This document shows, in pieces, positions 49,646 to 57,878 of a stretch of 64,000 nt of DNA. Source of the stretch: SLHU01 sp009929975 (GTDB taxonomy: Bacteria; Bacillota; Clostridia; Saccharofermentanales; UBA5734); the NCBI GenBank assembly GCA_040776905.1, contig JAXGZQ010000001.1, positions 1 through 64,000 on the forward strand, read 5' to 3'. The stretch's first letter is position 1. Each line of letters begins with the position of its first letter. The notes under the pieces were generated by a model. That model had not been told where the DNA came from. It made no database searches and saw nothing but the letters and a program-made list of their open reading frames with translations. The translations under genes were made by a program, and so were the position numbers.

Positions 49646-50278
49646 TCAGTCTTCGCTTTCGACGACCGCCTCATCCTCAGTCTCGTCAACCATTTCCTCT
49701 TCAACGATGTCCTCAGCCACTGGCGGCTCGCCGACACGCGGCAGCACCTTGAATCCAAGAATTCGCTTCATATAATCGAGGCTGTACAACTGACTGGCTT
49801 CATCATAGGTGGCGACACAGTCTTCAGTCACTTCGAAACGGATTTTCAGGCCCTGGCTCGCGGCATGGTTATACAGCCCGATCGCGTTTTGCAGCACATA
49901 GATATCGGTTGTCACACCGGCCAGCTCAATCACATCATACTGGCGGACCATCCAGTCGATATCGGCCTGGTCCAGCATATAGGCGGATTTGGTCACGGTC
50001 TCAAGATTCATCTGCGCCAGCTGGCCGTAGAGCTCCCAGCCTGTCGTCTCCTCTTCGCAGTGCAGCGGCAGAACCTGGCTTTCCGGATGGACTTTGGTCC
50101 AGTGGTCAGCGCTGTGGGTATCAAGTGTGCAGAGCACATCGTGATTGCCGCGGCGGAATGAGCGAATTCGCTTAATGATATTGTTTTCAATGGCCTGCGC
50201 GTTCCCGCCGGCGGATAGTATGCCATCATCAGCAACAAAATCGTTCTGATAATCAATGATCAACAAGAGTTTTTTCAT
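49646..50278 (-). CDS. Isochorismatase/nicotinamidase-fold protein lacking the catalytic cysteine
   Basis: A 210-residue protein of the cysteine-hydrolase (isochorismatase-like) fold. Conserved are Asp9 (LLLIIDYQNDF), the metal/oxyanion regions DTHSADHW and PLHC, and Lys97 (VTKSAYM). At the position of the nucleophile, where nicotinamidases read G(V/C)xTDxCV, this protein has GVTTDIYVLQ, so Tyr127 replaces Cys. The C-terminus is an added, very acidic tail (EEEMVDETEDEAVVESED). Nicotinamide hydrolysis is therefore unlikely. The start used (50278) has GGAG 9 nt upstream. Confidence 0.82.
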   Translation of the reverse strand: MKKLLLIIDYQNDFVADDGILSAGGNAQAIENNIIKRIRSFRRGNHDVLCTLDTHSADHWTKVHPESQVLPLHCEEETTGWELYGQLAQMNLETVTKSAYMLDQADIDWMVRQYDVIELAGVTTDIYVLQNAIGLYNHAASQGLKIRFEVTEDCVATYDEASQLYSLDYMKRILGFKVLPRVGEPPVAEDIVEEEMVDETEDEAVVESED

Positions 50279-50410
50279 CTTCATCGGCTCCATTCATTAA
50301 CATTCATATACACATGTCTATTCTAACACGTTCAGGAGCCCTTTAGGGATGAAATTTTACGCAGGGAACTTGGAAGTGTACCGCAGGGATCCGGCCGGGC
50401 CGGTCAGGGA

Positions 50411-51451
50411 TCAAATCAGCGTCAGTGAGCGCAGCCAGCCGGGCAGCGAGAAAATGAGCCAGCCGGCCAGCAGACCGAGGACCACAAATAAAAGATAAAG
50501 AAGAAACGGTTTCAGAAGGCGCAGCCAGCGCGGCGGCAGCGCGGCGCCCCGGCTCAGTGATGGCGGCGCCTTATGAGCGGGCCGGGCTGCCTGTCCCGGC
50601 TGTTTCCCGGCCGGTTGGGCCTTCTTCTGCCCCGTTCGTTTCTCACCCGGCCGGCCGCGGGACGGACGACGGCCGTTGACCGGTTGATCCGCGGCGATGG
50701 CATGCGGGTCAAGAACCTTGAGGCCGATCAGGCTCATATTGTCCTCACCGCCCTGGTGGGCGGCCAGATCGCGCAGACGGCGGATCTGATCGACGAACGC
50801 AAGCGGCTTGTCCAGCATCTGTGAAATCTGCGCCTCGCTGACCGAATGGGACAGACCGTCGCTCATCAGCAGCAGGACATCGCCCTTTTCCAGCAGTGTC
50901 CGTGTCAGATTATCGTTCTCACTGAGTATCTGCTGGCCGGACATGCCGAGGTAGCGGGACAAATGGACGCGCTCGGGCATCGTGCTCAGATGATCCGTGG
51001 TCAGGCGGTGCAGCTGCTGATCACGGTACAGGTAGATCGGGCAATTGCCCAGGCCGAGCGTATAGGCGGTGGTGCCCTCGATCATCAACAGAGAGAAAGA
51101 CGTCCCCAGCGGCATGCCGCCGTAATCACGAAAGGCACCGGCGATCGAGCGGCTGGCCAGGTCCATCAGGTCACGGGCAAAGCTGACAAAATCAAACCGG
51201 CCGCTGCGCGACTGGGCCAGATGCTGGTCAAGGACCTGCATCGCCAGATATGACACCTGTGCCCCGACACCGTCATGGCCGAAGCCATCGGCGACGGCAT
51301 AGCACTGGCAGGCTGCCTGGCTGGCAGCTGTCTCTTCCTGCTCCGGCTTGGCGTCCGCGTAGAAAAAGCGGTCGAGCAGATAGAGATTATCTTCATTGAT
51401 GTTGCGGCCACGGCCCTTCTGCAGGCCGGCCCAGCTGATGGTCCTTGCCAT
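50411..51451 (-). CDS. PP2C-type Ser/Thr phosphatase with C-terminal membrane helix
   Basis: A 346-residue protein. Residues about 1-235 form a PP2C domain with the metal-binding motifs NEDN, VADGFGHDGVGAQVS, MSDGLSHSV and GGEDNMSLI. The usual GDSR motif is changed to GNCPIYLYR. A basic, disordered linker (SRGRPGEKRTGQKKAQPAGKQ) leads to a single transmembrane segment (PFLLYLLFVVLGLLAGWLIFSL) at the C-terminus, which tethers the phosphatase to the membrane. It lies 2 nt from an LCP-family gene in the same orientation, so a role in cell-envelope control is likely. Confidence 0.88.
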   Translation of the reverse strand: MARTISWAGLQKGRGRNINEDNLYLLDRFFYADAKPEQEETAASQAACQCYAVADGFGHDGVGAQVSYLAMQVLDQHLAQSRSGRFDFVSFARDLMDLASRSIAGAFRDYGGMPLGTSFSLLMIEGTTAYTLGLGNCPIYLYRDQQLHRLTTDHLSTMPERVHLSRYLGMSGQQILSENDNLTRTLLEKGDVLLLMSDGLSHSVSEAQISQMLDKPLAFVDQIRRLRDLAAHQGGEDNMSLIGLKVLDPHAIAADQPVNGRRPSRGRPGEKRTGQKKAQPAGKQPGQAARPAHKAPPSLSRGAALPPRWLRLLKPFLLYLLFVVLGLLAGWLIFSLPGWLRSLTLI

Positions 51452-51453
51452 GC

Positions 51454-52611
51454 TCAGTCCTCCCCGTCCGCTTCACCATAGATGAACGCATGCAGCAGCG
51501 GCCGCTGCTGATCCCAGTCAACCTGCATCATCCAGGGGTCAGGCTGTACCGTGTAAAGTCCCTCCTGCGGGATCCGGTAATCGCTGATCTGATCAGCCAG
51601 CGGCAGCGTGGCCAGTCCGGTCCGGGCCATGTCATAACGGCTCAGATTGGTTTCAAATGAGGTCATCCCGTTATTGAGCAGTGAAAGCAGGCCGGATGAA
51701 TTGCGGTCGGACAGTTCACGGATCATCGACATCATCACCTGGCGCTGGCGGCTGGTCCGCACGGCATCTGAATCCAGCTTGCGGATGCGTGCCCAGGCAA
51801 TCGCCTGGTGTCCGTTGAGGCGCTGTTCGCCGGCATCACTGACCTCAGGCGAACGGCTGATCGGTGACAACAGCCGGTTCATCTCAGACAGGTTACGGTT
51901 GAGAAAGGGAATTTCCTCCGCGTTGACCGATATGGTCACCCCGCCGATCGAATCGATCAGGCCGGCGGCACTCCAGAAATCGAACATGGCGAACCGCTGG
52001 ATATCGAGCTGCAGAGTCTCATTCAATGTGTTGATCAGCAGGCCGACCCCGCCATAGGCATACGCGGCATTGATCCGGTCCGGCCGGCTGCGTCCGGCGA
52101 TATCCACCTGGGTGTCACGCATCACGGAGGTCAGCTGAATCTGGCCGAGCGACCGGTTGACCGTCAGGATGATCAGGCTGTCAGCACGCGCGACCATCTC
52201 TTCCGCGCCGCGGGCATCAATACCGAAAACCAGAATATTCTCCACATCGCGATCGATCCGCTCCACCCGCCGGATCGGAATGTCCGGATGGACAACCACC
52301 GGCGTGTGGCCGCCTTCCTGCCAGGGCAGGATATCCGCGCCTTCCGGCAGGGTCAGTTCGTCCAGCGGCACAAGCTTCATCTGATCAGGATCAACAACCT
52401 CGATGTTTGTCCGCTGCGGCTGGCCGAGCAGGAGAAAGACATAGATCAGCAGACCGGTGGCCAAACCGGCCAGCGCCAGGACGGTGTACATGACCAGGCG
52501 GCCGAACGCGGCATGGTGGGGCTGGCGGGGTGCCAGGTTCACCGGCGGCGCGGGCATCACCTGAGAATTTGACCGGCCGGAACGACCGGTTTCCGCATCA
52601 TGTTTCTTCAT
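51454..52611 (-). CDS. LytR-CpsA-Psr (LCP) family protein
   Basis: A 385-residue membrane-anchored protein with one N-terminal transmembrane helix (LVMYTVLALAGLATGLLIYVFLLL, about 40-63). The extracytoplasmic LCP domain includes NILVFGIDARGAEEMVARADSLIILTVN, LTSVMRDTQVDI, RINAAYAYGGVGLLINTLNE and LIDSIGGVTISVNAEE, then LNGHQAIAWARIRKLDSDAVRTSRQRQVMMS. LCP enzymes attach glycopolymers to peptidoglycan. It is co-directional with and adjacent to the PP2C phosphatase gene. Confidence 0.93.
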   Translation of the reverse strand: MKKHDAETGRSGRSNSQVMPAPPVNLAPRQPHHAAFGRLVMYTVLALAGLATGLLIYVFLLLGQPQRTNIEVVDPDQMKLVPLDELTLPEGADILPWQEGGHTPVVVHPDIPIRRVERIDRDVENILVFGIDARGAEEMVARADSLIILTVNRSLGQIQLTSVMRDTQVDIAGRSRPDRINAAYAYGGVGLLINTLNETLQLDIQRFAMFDFWSAAGLIDSIGGVTISVNAEEIPFLNRNLSEMNRLLSPISRSPEVSDAGEQRLNGHQAIAWARIRKLDSDAVRTSRQRQVMMSMIRELSDRNSSGLLSLLNNGMTSFETNLSRYDMARTGLATLPLADQISDYRIPQEGLYTVQPDPWMMQVDWDQQRPLLHAFIYGEADGED

Positions 52612-52619
52612 AAAAATCA

Positions 52620-52655
52620 GCAGGCATGACCCATCAAAACGACGGTCATGCCTGC
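52620..52655. terminator. Intrinsic terminator (bidirectional possible)
   Basis: GCAGGCATGACC (52620-52631) pairs perfectly with GGTCATGCCTGC (52644-52655). On the minus strand it is followed by TGATTTTTATG, the start of the LCP gene. It separates the small membrane protein gene from the LCP/PP2C pair. Confidence 0.75.
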
Positions 52656-52683
52656 GGCCTCCTGAACATCAAAACGATTCAAC

Positions 52684-53028
52684 TCAATCCTCTTTGAACA
52701 CACGGCCGAGAATCACCTGAATCAGGGAGACGACCAGCGCCAGGGCCAGACTGGACCAGAAATTACCGAAGCTGATGCCCGGTACGATCAGGTCGGTCAG
52801 CATGACCATGAGCGCGTTGACCACCAGACTGAACAGGCCGAGGGTCAAAATCGTCAGCGGCAGCGTGATCAGCTTGATCAGCGGTCGGATGACGCTGTTC
52901 GCCAGCCAGAGAATCGTGCCGGCGGCGATCAGGGCGGCCAGTGACTCATACTGGATATGCTCCGGCAGCACCTCACTCATCAGCAAGATAGCGAGCAGAC
53001 AGGATAATAGACGTATGGCGATCTTCAT
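52684..53028 (-). CDS. Phage holin family IV-like small membrane protein
   Basis: A 114-residue protein with four hydrophobic helices: LLSCLLAILLMSEVL, LAALIAAGTILWLANSVI, LITLPLTILTLGLFSLVVNALMVMLTDL and LALALVVSLIQVILG. The RPLIKLITLPLTILTLGLFxLVxNALM core is that of the 4-TMS family commonly called 'phage holin family protein' and found on ordinary chromosomes. The gene is chromosomal here and not part of the prophage. Its real role is unknown. Confidence 0.88.
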   Translation of the reverse strand: MKIAIRLLSCLLAILLMSEVLPEHIQYESLAALIAAGTILWLANSVIRPLIKLITLPLTILTLGLFSLVVNALMVMLTDLIVPGISFGNFWSSLALALVVSLIQVILGRVFKED

Positions 53029-53044
53029 CTTGCTTACTCCGCGC

Positions 53045-53893
53045 TCAGTCCGTCATGATCGAGGTTTTGTTCGGACTGCTGCGGCCTTCCAGATTCGGTG
53101 AACGCCCCTCGAGAGCAGCCAGGGAAATCTCGATATCCTCCTCGACTTCCTGCGGGGTCAGGCAGCCGACCGTGACCATGTCCTGCGGCCGGATCGTATG
53201 CCAGGCGAAAGTCAGGCCGACAAAGGGGCTGACACGGCCAGCGGCCATCGCCTTGATCGTCATGACCGGCTTTTTCGCGTTCTGGATCACCCGGTGGATA
53301 TATTCAACCTCAACCTGCATGAGGAATCCCATGCAGTTATAGAGTTGGATATAGGTTTCAACATCATAGTTGTTCTTATCGGAATAAATGATCAGTTCCG
53401 GCATATGCGCGGACAGGCCGGGCAGCATGTCGCGGTCGCGGATCATCGAAAGATAGTCCGGCAGACGGTCGAGTGTCTCGGTATTCTTATTGACCAGCTG
53501 CTCGGCCGAGGAATGGTGGATCAGACAGAATTTGGCGCCGGCGGCCTTGACCTGGTCAAGCGTTTTCTCCGCTTCACGCCGGCCCGCCGCGGTGTTGTCC
53601 ACATTGATAATCGGTGTATCGATGCGGATGATGCCCTGGCCGCTGCGGTCCTCCGCCAGTTTGATCGCGTCGACCAGATGCGGATTGGCCGAAATCGGTG
53701 CCATGATCGCGTCGACCCCATATTTGAGGTAGGTGCCGATGACATCGGCGATCGCTTCCTTTTTTGCGTGCATTGAACGGATCAGGTCATCCGCGGCCTG
53801 GCTGGTATGGCTGTAGCCGAGAATCCAGTTCGTTCCGATCAGCATACGCGGCAGTGAGACACCGCCGACGGTGGTGCGGGGAAATGTTGTCAT
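53045..53893 (-). CDS. TIM-barrel-like (aldo/keto reductase-like) protein of unknown function
   Basis: A 282-residue protein (MTTFPRTTVGGVSLPRMLIGTNWILGYSHTSQAADDLIRSMHAKKEAIADVIGTYLKYGVDAIMAPISANPHLVDAIK...). Alternating helix/strand segments and FCLIHHSSAEQL, GLSAHMPELIIYS, KKPVMTIKAMAAGRVSP and MVTVGCLTPQEVEEDIEISLAAL suggest a TIM barrel of the kind seen in aldo/keto reductase-related proteins. No NADP-binding or Tyr/Lys signature can be identified with confidence. It ends 17 nt from the neighbouring membrane-protein gene. Confidence 0.6.
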   Translation of the reverse strand: MTTFPRTTVGGVSLPRMLIGTNWILGYSHTSQAADDLIRSMHAKKEAIADVIGTYLKYGVDAIMAPISANPHLVDAIKLAEDRSGQGIIRIDTPIINVDNTAAGRREAEKTLDQVKAAGAKFCLIHHSSAEQLVNKNTETLDRLPDYLSMIRDRDMLPGLSAHMPELIIYSDKNNYDVETYIQLYNCMGFLMQVEVEYIHRVIQNAKKPVMTIKAMAAGRVSPFVGLTFAWHTIRPQDMVTVGCLTPQEVEEDIEISLAALEGRSPNLEGRSSPNKTSIMTD

Positions 53894-54083
53894 AAAAGCC
53901 CTCCAGAAACGCCCTGAGGCGAATTCGGCCCGAATAATCCGGGCTGTGTCATCCAGCTATCGTATCAGCTGCACGCAGTCTCATCATATCAGATTTGCCG
54001 CGGGCTGCAAACTATCTACCAGCCGGCCTGATCACTATGATAGAATGAATTAAATCAATCAAATTCGTCACGAGGAGTGCCAT

Positions 54084-54860
54084 GTGCGACTGACCGTTCA
54101 ATGGCTGCTGATTGGCAGCGGTGCCGCTTTGATCCTATATACGTTCCTGTTGATGGCACGGGTGAATTTCCATCTCGGTGTCATTTTGCCGGCTCTGCTC
54201 GGACTGGCCCTGCTGGCCGCTGGCTTTCTGCTGCCCCATCTGCTCGACGGTCATGGCTTATGGACCTGGCTGCGTGTCGGCGCGCTGGCCGCCGTGATCA
54301 TCCTATCCGCTTCCCTGCTGCTGAGCGGCCTGCTCATTCACCGCCAGCTCAGACAACCGCCGGATCCGGGCACCGACGCGATCGTCATCCTCGGCGCCGG
54401 ACTGCGCGGCGACCGGGTCAGCGCGACCCTGGCGGCCCGCCTGCGGACCGCACTCAACTGGCAGAAGGATCATCCGGAGCTGCCGCTGATTGTCAGTGGC
54501 GGTCAGGGACCGGATGAATGGATCAGCGAAGCGGAGGCGATGTCGCGCTGGCTGATCGACCACGGCGTCTCACCGGACGATATCATCCTGGAGGATCAGT
54601 CCGTCAATACGCGGGAGAATCTGCAGTTCGCCGTCCAGCGGCTGGCCGAAGCGCGGCCGGAGCTGAGCACGGCATCCGAAGCGCCCCATCTGCTGATCGT
54701 CACCTCCGACTACCATGTCTACCGGGCCGCCCGCATCGCGGAAAAGCTCGGCCTTGATGTCTCAACACTCGGTTCACCGACCCTGGCCTGGCTGCTGCCG
54801 GCCGATTTTCTGCGCGAAACCGTCGCGATCATTCATTTCCATTTACTGGGAGGTACCTGA
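54084..54860 (+). CDS. YdcF/SanA-like DUF218 membrane protein
   Basis: A 258-residue protein. Residues about 1-90 hold three transmembrane helices (VQWLLIGSGAALILYTFLLM, LPALLGLALLAAGFLLP, VGALAAVIILSASLLLSGLLI). Then follows a cytosolic or extracytoplasmic DUF218 domain with AIVILGAGLRGDRVSATLAARLRTAL, LIVSGGQGPDEWISEAEAM, NTRENLQF and TSDYHVYRAARIA. DUF218 proteins of the ElyC/SanA group affect envelope polysaccharide assembly. The start is GTG at 54084 behind GAGGAGTGCCAT. It lies 2 nt from the lipoprotein gene. Confidence 0.9.
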   Translation: MRLTVQWLLIGSGAALILYTFLLMARVNFHLGVILPALLGLALLAAGFLLPHLLDGHGLWTWLRVGALAAVIILSASLLLSGLLIHRQLRQPPDPGTDAIVILGAGLRGDRVSATLAARLRTALNWQKDHPELPLIVSGGQGPDEWISEAEAMSRWLIDHGVSPDDIILEDQSVNTRENLQFAVQRLAEARPELSTASEAPHLLIVTSDYHVYRAARIAEKLGLDVSTLGSPTLAWLLPADFLRETVAIIHFHLLGGT

Positions 54861-54862
54861 CC

Positions 54863-56038
54863 ATGCCGCATCCAACCCGAACCTTCACTCGTTTCCGCCC
54901 GCGTCCGCTGCTCGCGCTGCTGCTGATGGCCGCGCTCCTACTGACCGCTGCCGCCGGCTGCAGTAAAAATGACACGGCGGAAAGCACCGGCGATCCCACC
55001 CTGTCCGCGGCGGATACAACCACAACCGCGGCCCCGACCACGACAGCGAAGCCGACGGCCACCCCGCAGCCGACCGTGACACCAACACCGACTCCGACGC
55101 CGGCTCTGGATCTGGCCTCGATCAACCTGTTCACCGGCCTGCCGCGCGAAAACCCGGATGATGCCCAGCCGCGTCCGGTCGGCGTGATGATCAACAACAC
55201 GAAAAAAGCGCTGCCGCAGATCGGTATTTCCCAAGCGGATGTGATCATTGAGCTGCCGGTTGAAGGCGGGGTCACCCGGCTGCTGACACTCTTCGCCGAC
55301 CCCTCGACGATTCCCGAGCTCGGCTCAATCCGCAGTGTCCGCCATGACTATGTTGAACTGGTCGCCAGCCTGGATGTCCTGGTCACCCATGTCGGCGGAT
55401 CCTATCTCGCCGACGACCTGATCGCGGCTGAGAAAATCCAGACGATCAACTATATGAACACCTCGATCCCCTTCTGGCGCGATGCCGACTGGCGCAGCAA
55501 CCGCGGCTATGAGCACAGCGTCAAGACGACCGGCGAGCGGATCATGAAGTATCTCAATAGCCGCGACAGCCTGCGCAAAACGGTGAAGGATCCACAGACG
55601 ATGTTCAATTTCCAGCCGACCGACCAGCTGGTCCCGGCCGTCGGCGAGCCGGCGGAGACGGTCAACGCGCCGTTCTCCCGCTATACCAAGGCCGCGTTTG
55701 ATTATGACGCTGACACCAAGCTGTACAGCAAATCCCAGTTCGATCAGCCCCATCTCGACCAGGCGACCGGTGAAGCGGTCCGCTTCACCAATGTGCTGCT
55801 CCTGCCGACCAGCATTCCGGTCATCACCTCAGCCGGTCATATCGACGCTGATATGAGCGGCGGCAGCGGCCTGTATCTGTCCGGCGGCTTCGCCCAGCCG
55901 ATCCGTTGGAAAAAGGGCTCGATGTACGAGCGGCTGCGCTTTTTTACCGAGGACGGCGAGGACCTGCTGGTCAACCGCGGCAAAACCTATATCGGCATTC
56001 TGCCGAAAAGCCCCGGACCTTCGATCGCCAAACCCTGA
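54863..56038 (+). CDS. DUF3048 lipoprotein (YerB type)
   Basis: A 391-residue lipoprotein. The N-terminal signal (LLALLLMAALLLTAAAGCS) has a lipobox ending AAGC. A Thr/Pro-rich linker (about 50-85) follows. Residues about 100-380 form DUF3048: INLFTGLPRENPDDAQPRPVGVMINNTKKALPQIGISQADVIIELPVEGGVTRLLTLF and SVRHDYVELVASLDVLVTHVGGS. YerB-type proteins are conserved in Bacillota and not well understood. It is co-transcribed with the YdcF-like gene and ends before a terminator. Confidence 0.92.
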   Translation: MPHPTRTFTRFRPRPLLALLLMAALLLTAAAGCSKNDTAESTGDPTLSAADTTTTAAPTTTAKPTATPQPTVTPTPTPTPALDLASINLFTGLPRENPDDAQPRPVGVMINNTKKALPQIGISQADVIIELPVEGGVTRLLTLFADPSTIPELGSIRSVRHDYVELVASLDVLVTHVGGSYLADDLIAAEKIQTINYMNTSIPFWRDADWRSNRGYEHSVKTTGERIMKYLNSRDSLRKTVKDPQTMFNFQPTDQLVPAVGEPAETVNAPFSRYTKAAFDYDADTKLYSKSQFDQPHLDQATGEAVRFTNVLLLPTSIPVITSAGHIDADMSGGSGLYLSGGFAQPIRWKKGSMYERLRFFTEDGEDLLVNRGKTYIGILPKSPGPSIAKP

Positions 56039-56070
56039 CCGGCTGAAGTCAACTCCACCATGACAAACTA

Positions 56071-56103
56071 AACGGCGCTGCCCTGTGAGGGGTCGGCGCC
56101 GTT
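56071..56103 (+). terminator. Intrinsic terminator after the YerB-type gene
   Basis: AACGGCGC pairs with GCGCCGTT, with a CCC/GGG inner pairing and a short loop, followed by TTCTCTTT on the plus strand. It would also serve smpB on the opposite strand. Confidence 0.85.
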
Positions 56104-56139
56104 TTCTCTTTGATCTGGATCAACTTCAACCGGGTCGGA

Positions 56140-56610
56140 TCAGTCGCGGGTCTGCCCCTTGAGGCGCCGCTCTATCGCCCGGTCGGCCTGGCGGCGGGCT
56201 TCCGTATCACGCTTATCATAATTTTTCTTGCCGCGGGCCAGCGAGATCTCAACCTTGACCCGGCCGTTTTTGAAATAGAGTTTAGTCGGCACCAGCGTCA
56301 GGCCTTTCTGGCGGGTCACACCATGCAGGCGCATGATCTCGCGCTTATGCATGAGCAGGCGGCGCGAGCGCATCGGATCGCGATTGAAGCGGTTGCCCTG
56401 TTCATACGGGCTGATATGCATCGCCTGCAGCCACAGCTCGCCATCCTTGATCACGGCATAGCTGTCAGCGAGATTGACCTGGCGCTGGCGAATCGATTTG
56501 ACCTCGGTTCCGGCCAGCTCAATGCCCGCCTCGAAGCGTTCCTCAATAAAGTAATCATGATAGGCCTTGCGGTTTTCCGCGATCAGCGACCCTGTTTTGC
56601 GGTCAGCCAT
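56140..56610 (-). CDS. smpB: SsrA-binding protein
   Basis: A 156-residue tmRNA-binding protein. The OB-fold core carries ENRKAYHDYFIEERFEAGIELAGTEVKSIRQRQVNLADSYAVIKDGELWLQAMHISPY, and the basic C-terminal tail KKNYDKRDTEARRQADRAIERRLKG is the part that enters the ribosome A-site. It acts with the ssrA RNA at 48.8-49.2 kb. The two lie in the same orientation but seven genes apart. The upstream gap contains DnaA-box-like sites. Confidence 0.96.
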   Translation of the reverse strand: MADRKTGSLIAENRKAYHDYFIEERFEAGIELAGTEVKSIRQRQVNLADSYAVIKDGELWLQAMHISPYEQGNRFNRDPMRSRRLLMHKREIMRLHGVTRQKGLTLVPTKLYFKNGRVKVEISLARGKKNYDKRDTEARRQADRAIERRLKGQTRD

Positions 56611-56661
56611 AGTTTGTTCTCTCCAAATCTCTCATTCCGAATATTTATTCGATTATACACA

Positions 56662-56779
56662 CTATCCACAGAGTTATCCACATATTTCAGGTTCATGAAC
56701 GGATTATGAACCTGATATGTCGGAGTTTGTCGTCTTTTGACAACGGTTATCCACATTCCGTCGGGATGAATATTCCACA
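56662..56779 (+). promoter_or_regulatory. Cluster of DnaA-box-like sites
   Basis: TTATCCACA occurs exactly at 56674-56682 and 56747-56755, with a one-mismatch CTATCCACA at 56662-56670 and a weaker TATTCCACA at 56771-56779. All are in the same orientation. AGGTTCAT-N9-ATGAACCT and TTGTC-N7-GACAA inverted repeats lie between them. The 205-bp gap contains no gene. Confidence 0.7.
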
Positions 56780-56814
56780 GAATTGTTTGCATATACACCC
56801 ACCATGCAGTCGAA

Positions 56815-57855
56815 TCAGAACAGACGCAGTGACGGCTGCGCGTTGAGCGACCAGTCCGCCCGGTGTCCCTGGCGCCATTCGCGCCAGGCCGCGGCCGCGA
56901 TCATCGCGGCGTTATCGGTACACAGTTCAAGCGGCGGAACTGTCAGGCGGATGCCTTCCCGCTCAGCCGCGGTCCGCAGCGTGTCGCGCAGCTGCCGGTT
57001 GGCGGCCACCCCGCCGGCCAGGGCCAACTGACGCTCGCCGCTCTGGCGCACCGCTTCCATCGTATGGTCAACCAGCACCTCGACAATGGCCTGCTGATAG
57101 CTGGCGGCGAAGTCCTTGAGTGGTACGAGATCCTGCCAGGTGACACCTTGCAGATCAGCCTGCTGGCGCAGTTTGTTTAACTGGTTGAGCGCCGCGGTTT
57201 TCAGACCGCTGAAGGAAAAGTCGAGGCTGTCAGTAAAATGGGTGCGCGGCAGCGTGATCGCGTCAGTCCGGCCGCCCTGTGAGGCTTTGTCGATCAGCGG
57301 ACCACCGGGATAACCGAGGCCGAGTGCGCGGGAGATTTTGTCAAACGCTTCGCCAGCTGCATCGTCACGCGTGCGGGCTAGCACCTCGTAGCCATCCTCA
57401 CGTACACGGACGAGATGGCTGTGCGCGCCGGAGACGACCAGGCAGAGAAACGGCGGTTCAAGCGCCGGATCGGCCAGATAATTGGCCGCGATATGACCGG
57501 CGATATGCTGCACGGCGATCAACGGCTTGCCGCTCATGAACGCCAGCCCCTTGGCGGCATTGAGACCGACCAGCAGCGCGCCGACCAGGCCGGGGCCCTG
57601 TGTCACACCGATCGCGGTCAAATCCTCCAGGCGAATCCCGGCCTGTTCCAGCGCCTGATCGATCACCGGGATGATCGCCTCGACATGCATGCGCGACGCG
57701 ATTTCCGGTACGACACCGCCGTATTGATGATGCAGATCGGCCTGCGAAGCGATCACGCTGGACAGGATCCGCCGTCCGTCAGCGACCACCGCCGCCGCGG
57801 TCTCATCACAGGAGGATTCAATCCCCAGAATCAATTGTCCCTTATCGCCTGCCAC
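56815..57855 (-). CDS. tsaD: tRNA threonylcarbamoyladenosine synthase subunit TsaD
   Basis: A 346-residue ASKHA-fold protein (Kae1/Gcp family) that transfers threonylcarbamoyl to A37 of tRNA. Signatures: ILGIESSCDETAAAVV, PEIASRMHVEAIIPVI, VTQGPGLVGALLVGL with the metal-binding HIAGHIAANYL pair, GEAFDKISRALGLGYPGGP and ALAGGVAANRQLR. I chose GTG at 57855 because GAAAGGAACCGAT precedes it and the length then matches the family; ATG at 57870 and longer starts are possible. Confidence 0.95.
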   Translation of the reverse strand: MAGDKGQLILGIESSCDETAAAVVADGRRILSSVIASQADLHHQYGGVVPEIASRMHVEAIIPVIDQALEQAGIRLEDLTAIGVTQGPGLVGALLVGLNAAKGLAFMSGKPLIAVQHIAGHIAANYLADPALEPPFLCLVVSGAHSHLVRVREDGYEVLARTRDDAAGEAFDKISRALGLGYPGGPLIDKASQGGRTDAITLPRTHFTDSLDFSFSGLKTAALNQLNKLRQQADLQGVTWQDLVPLKDFAASYQQAIVEVLVDHTMEAVRQSGERQLALAGGVAANRQLRDTLRTAAEREGIRLTVPPLELCTDNAAMIAAAAWREWRQGHRADWSLNAQPSLRLF

Positions 57856-57878
57856 ATCGGTTCCTTTCATATCCTTCA

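Noticed and set aside
52684..53028. The 'phage holin'-named membrane protein as part of the prophage
   Set aside because: The family name is historical. The gene lies well inside chromosomal sequence with the composition of the host, and the prophage has its own holin at 4410-4817.
56662..56779. Calling the DnaA-box cluster oriC
   Set aside because: dnaA, dnaN and a clear AT-rich unwinding element are not seen. The cluster is reported as a finding but not annotated as an origin.
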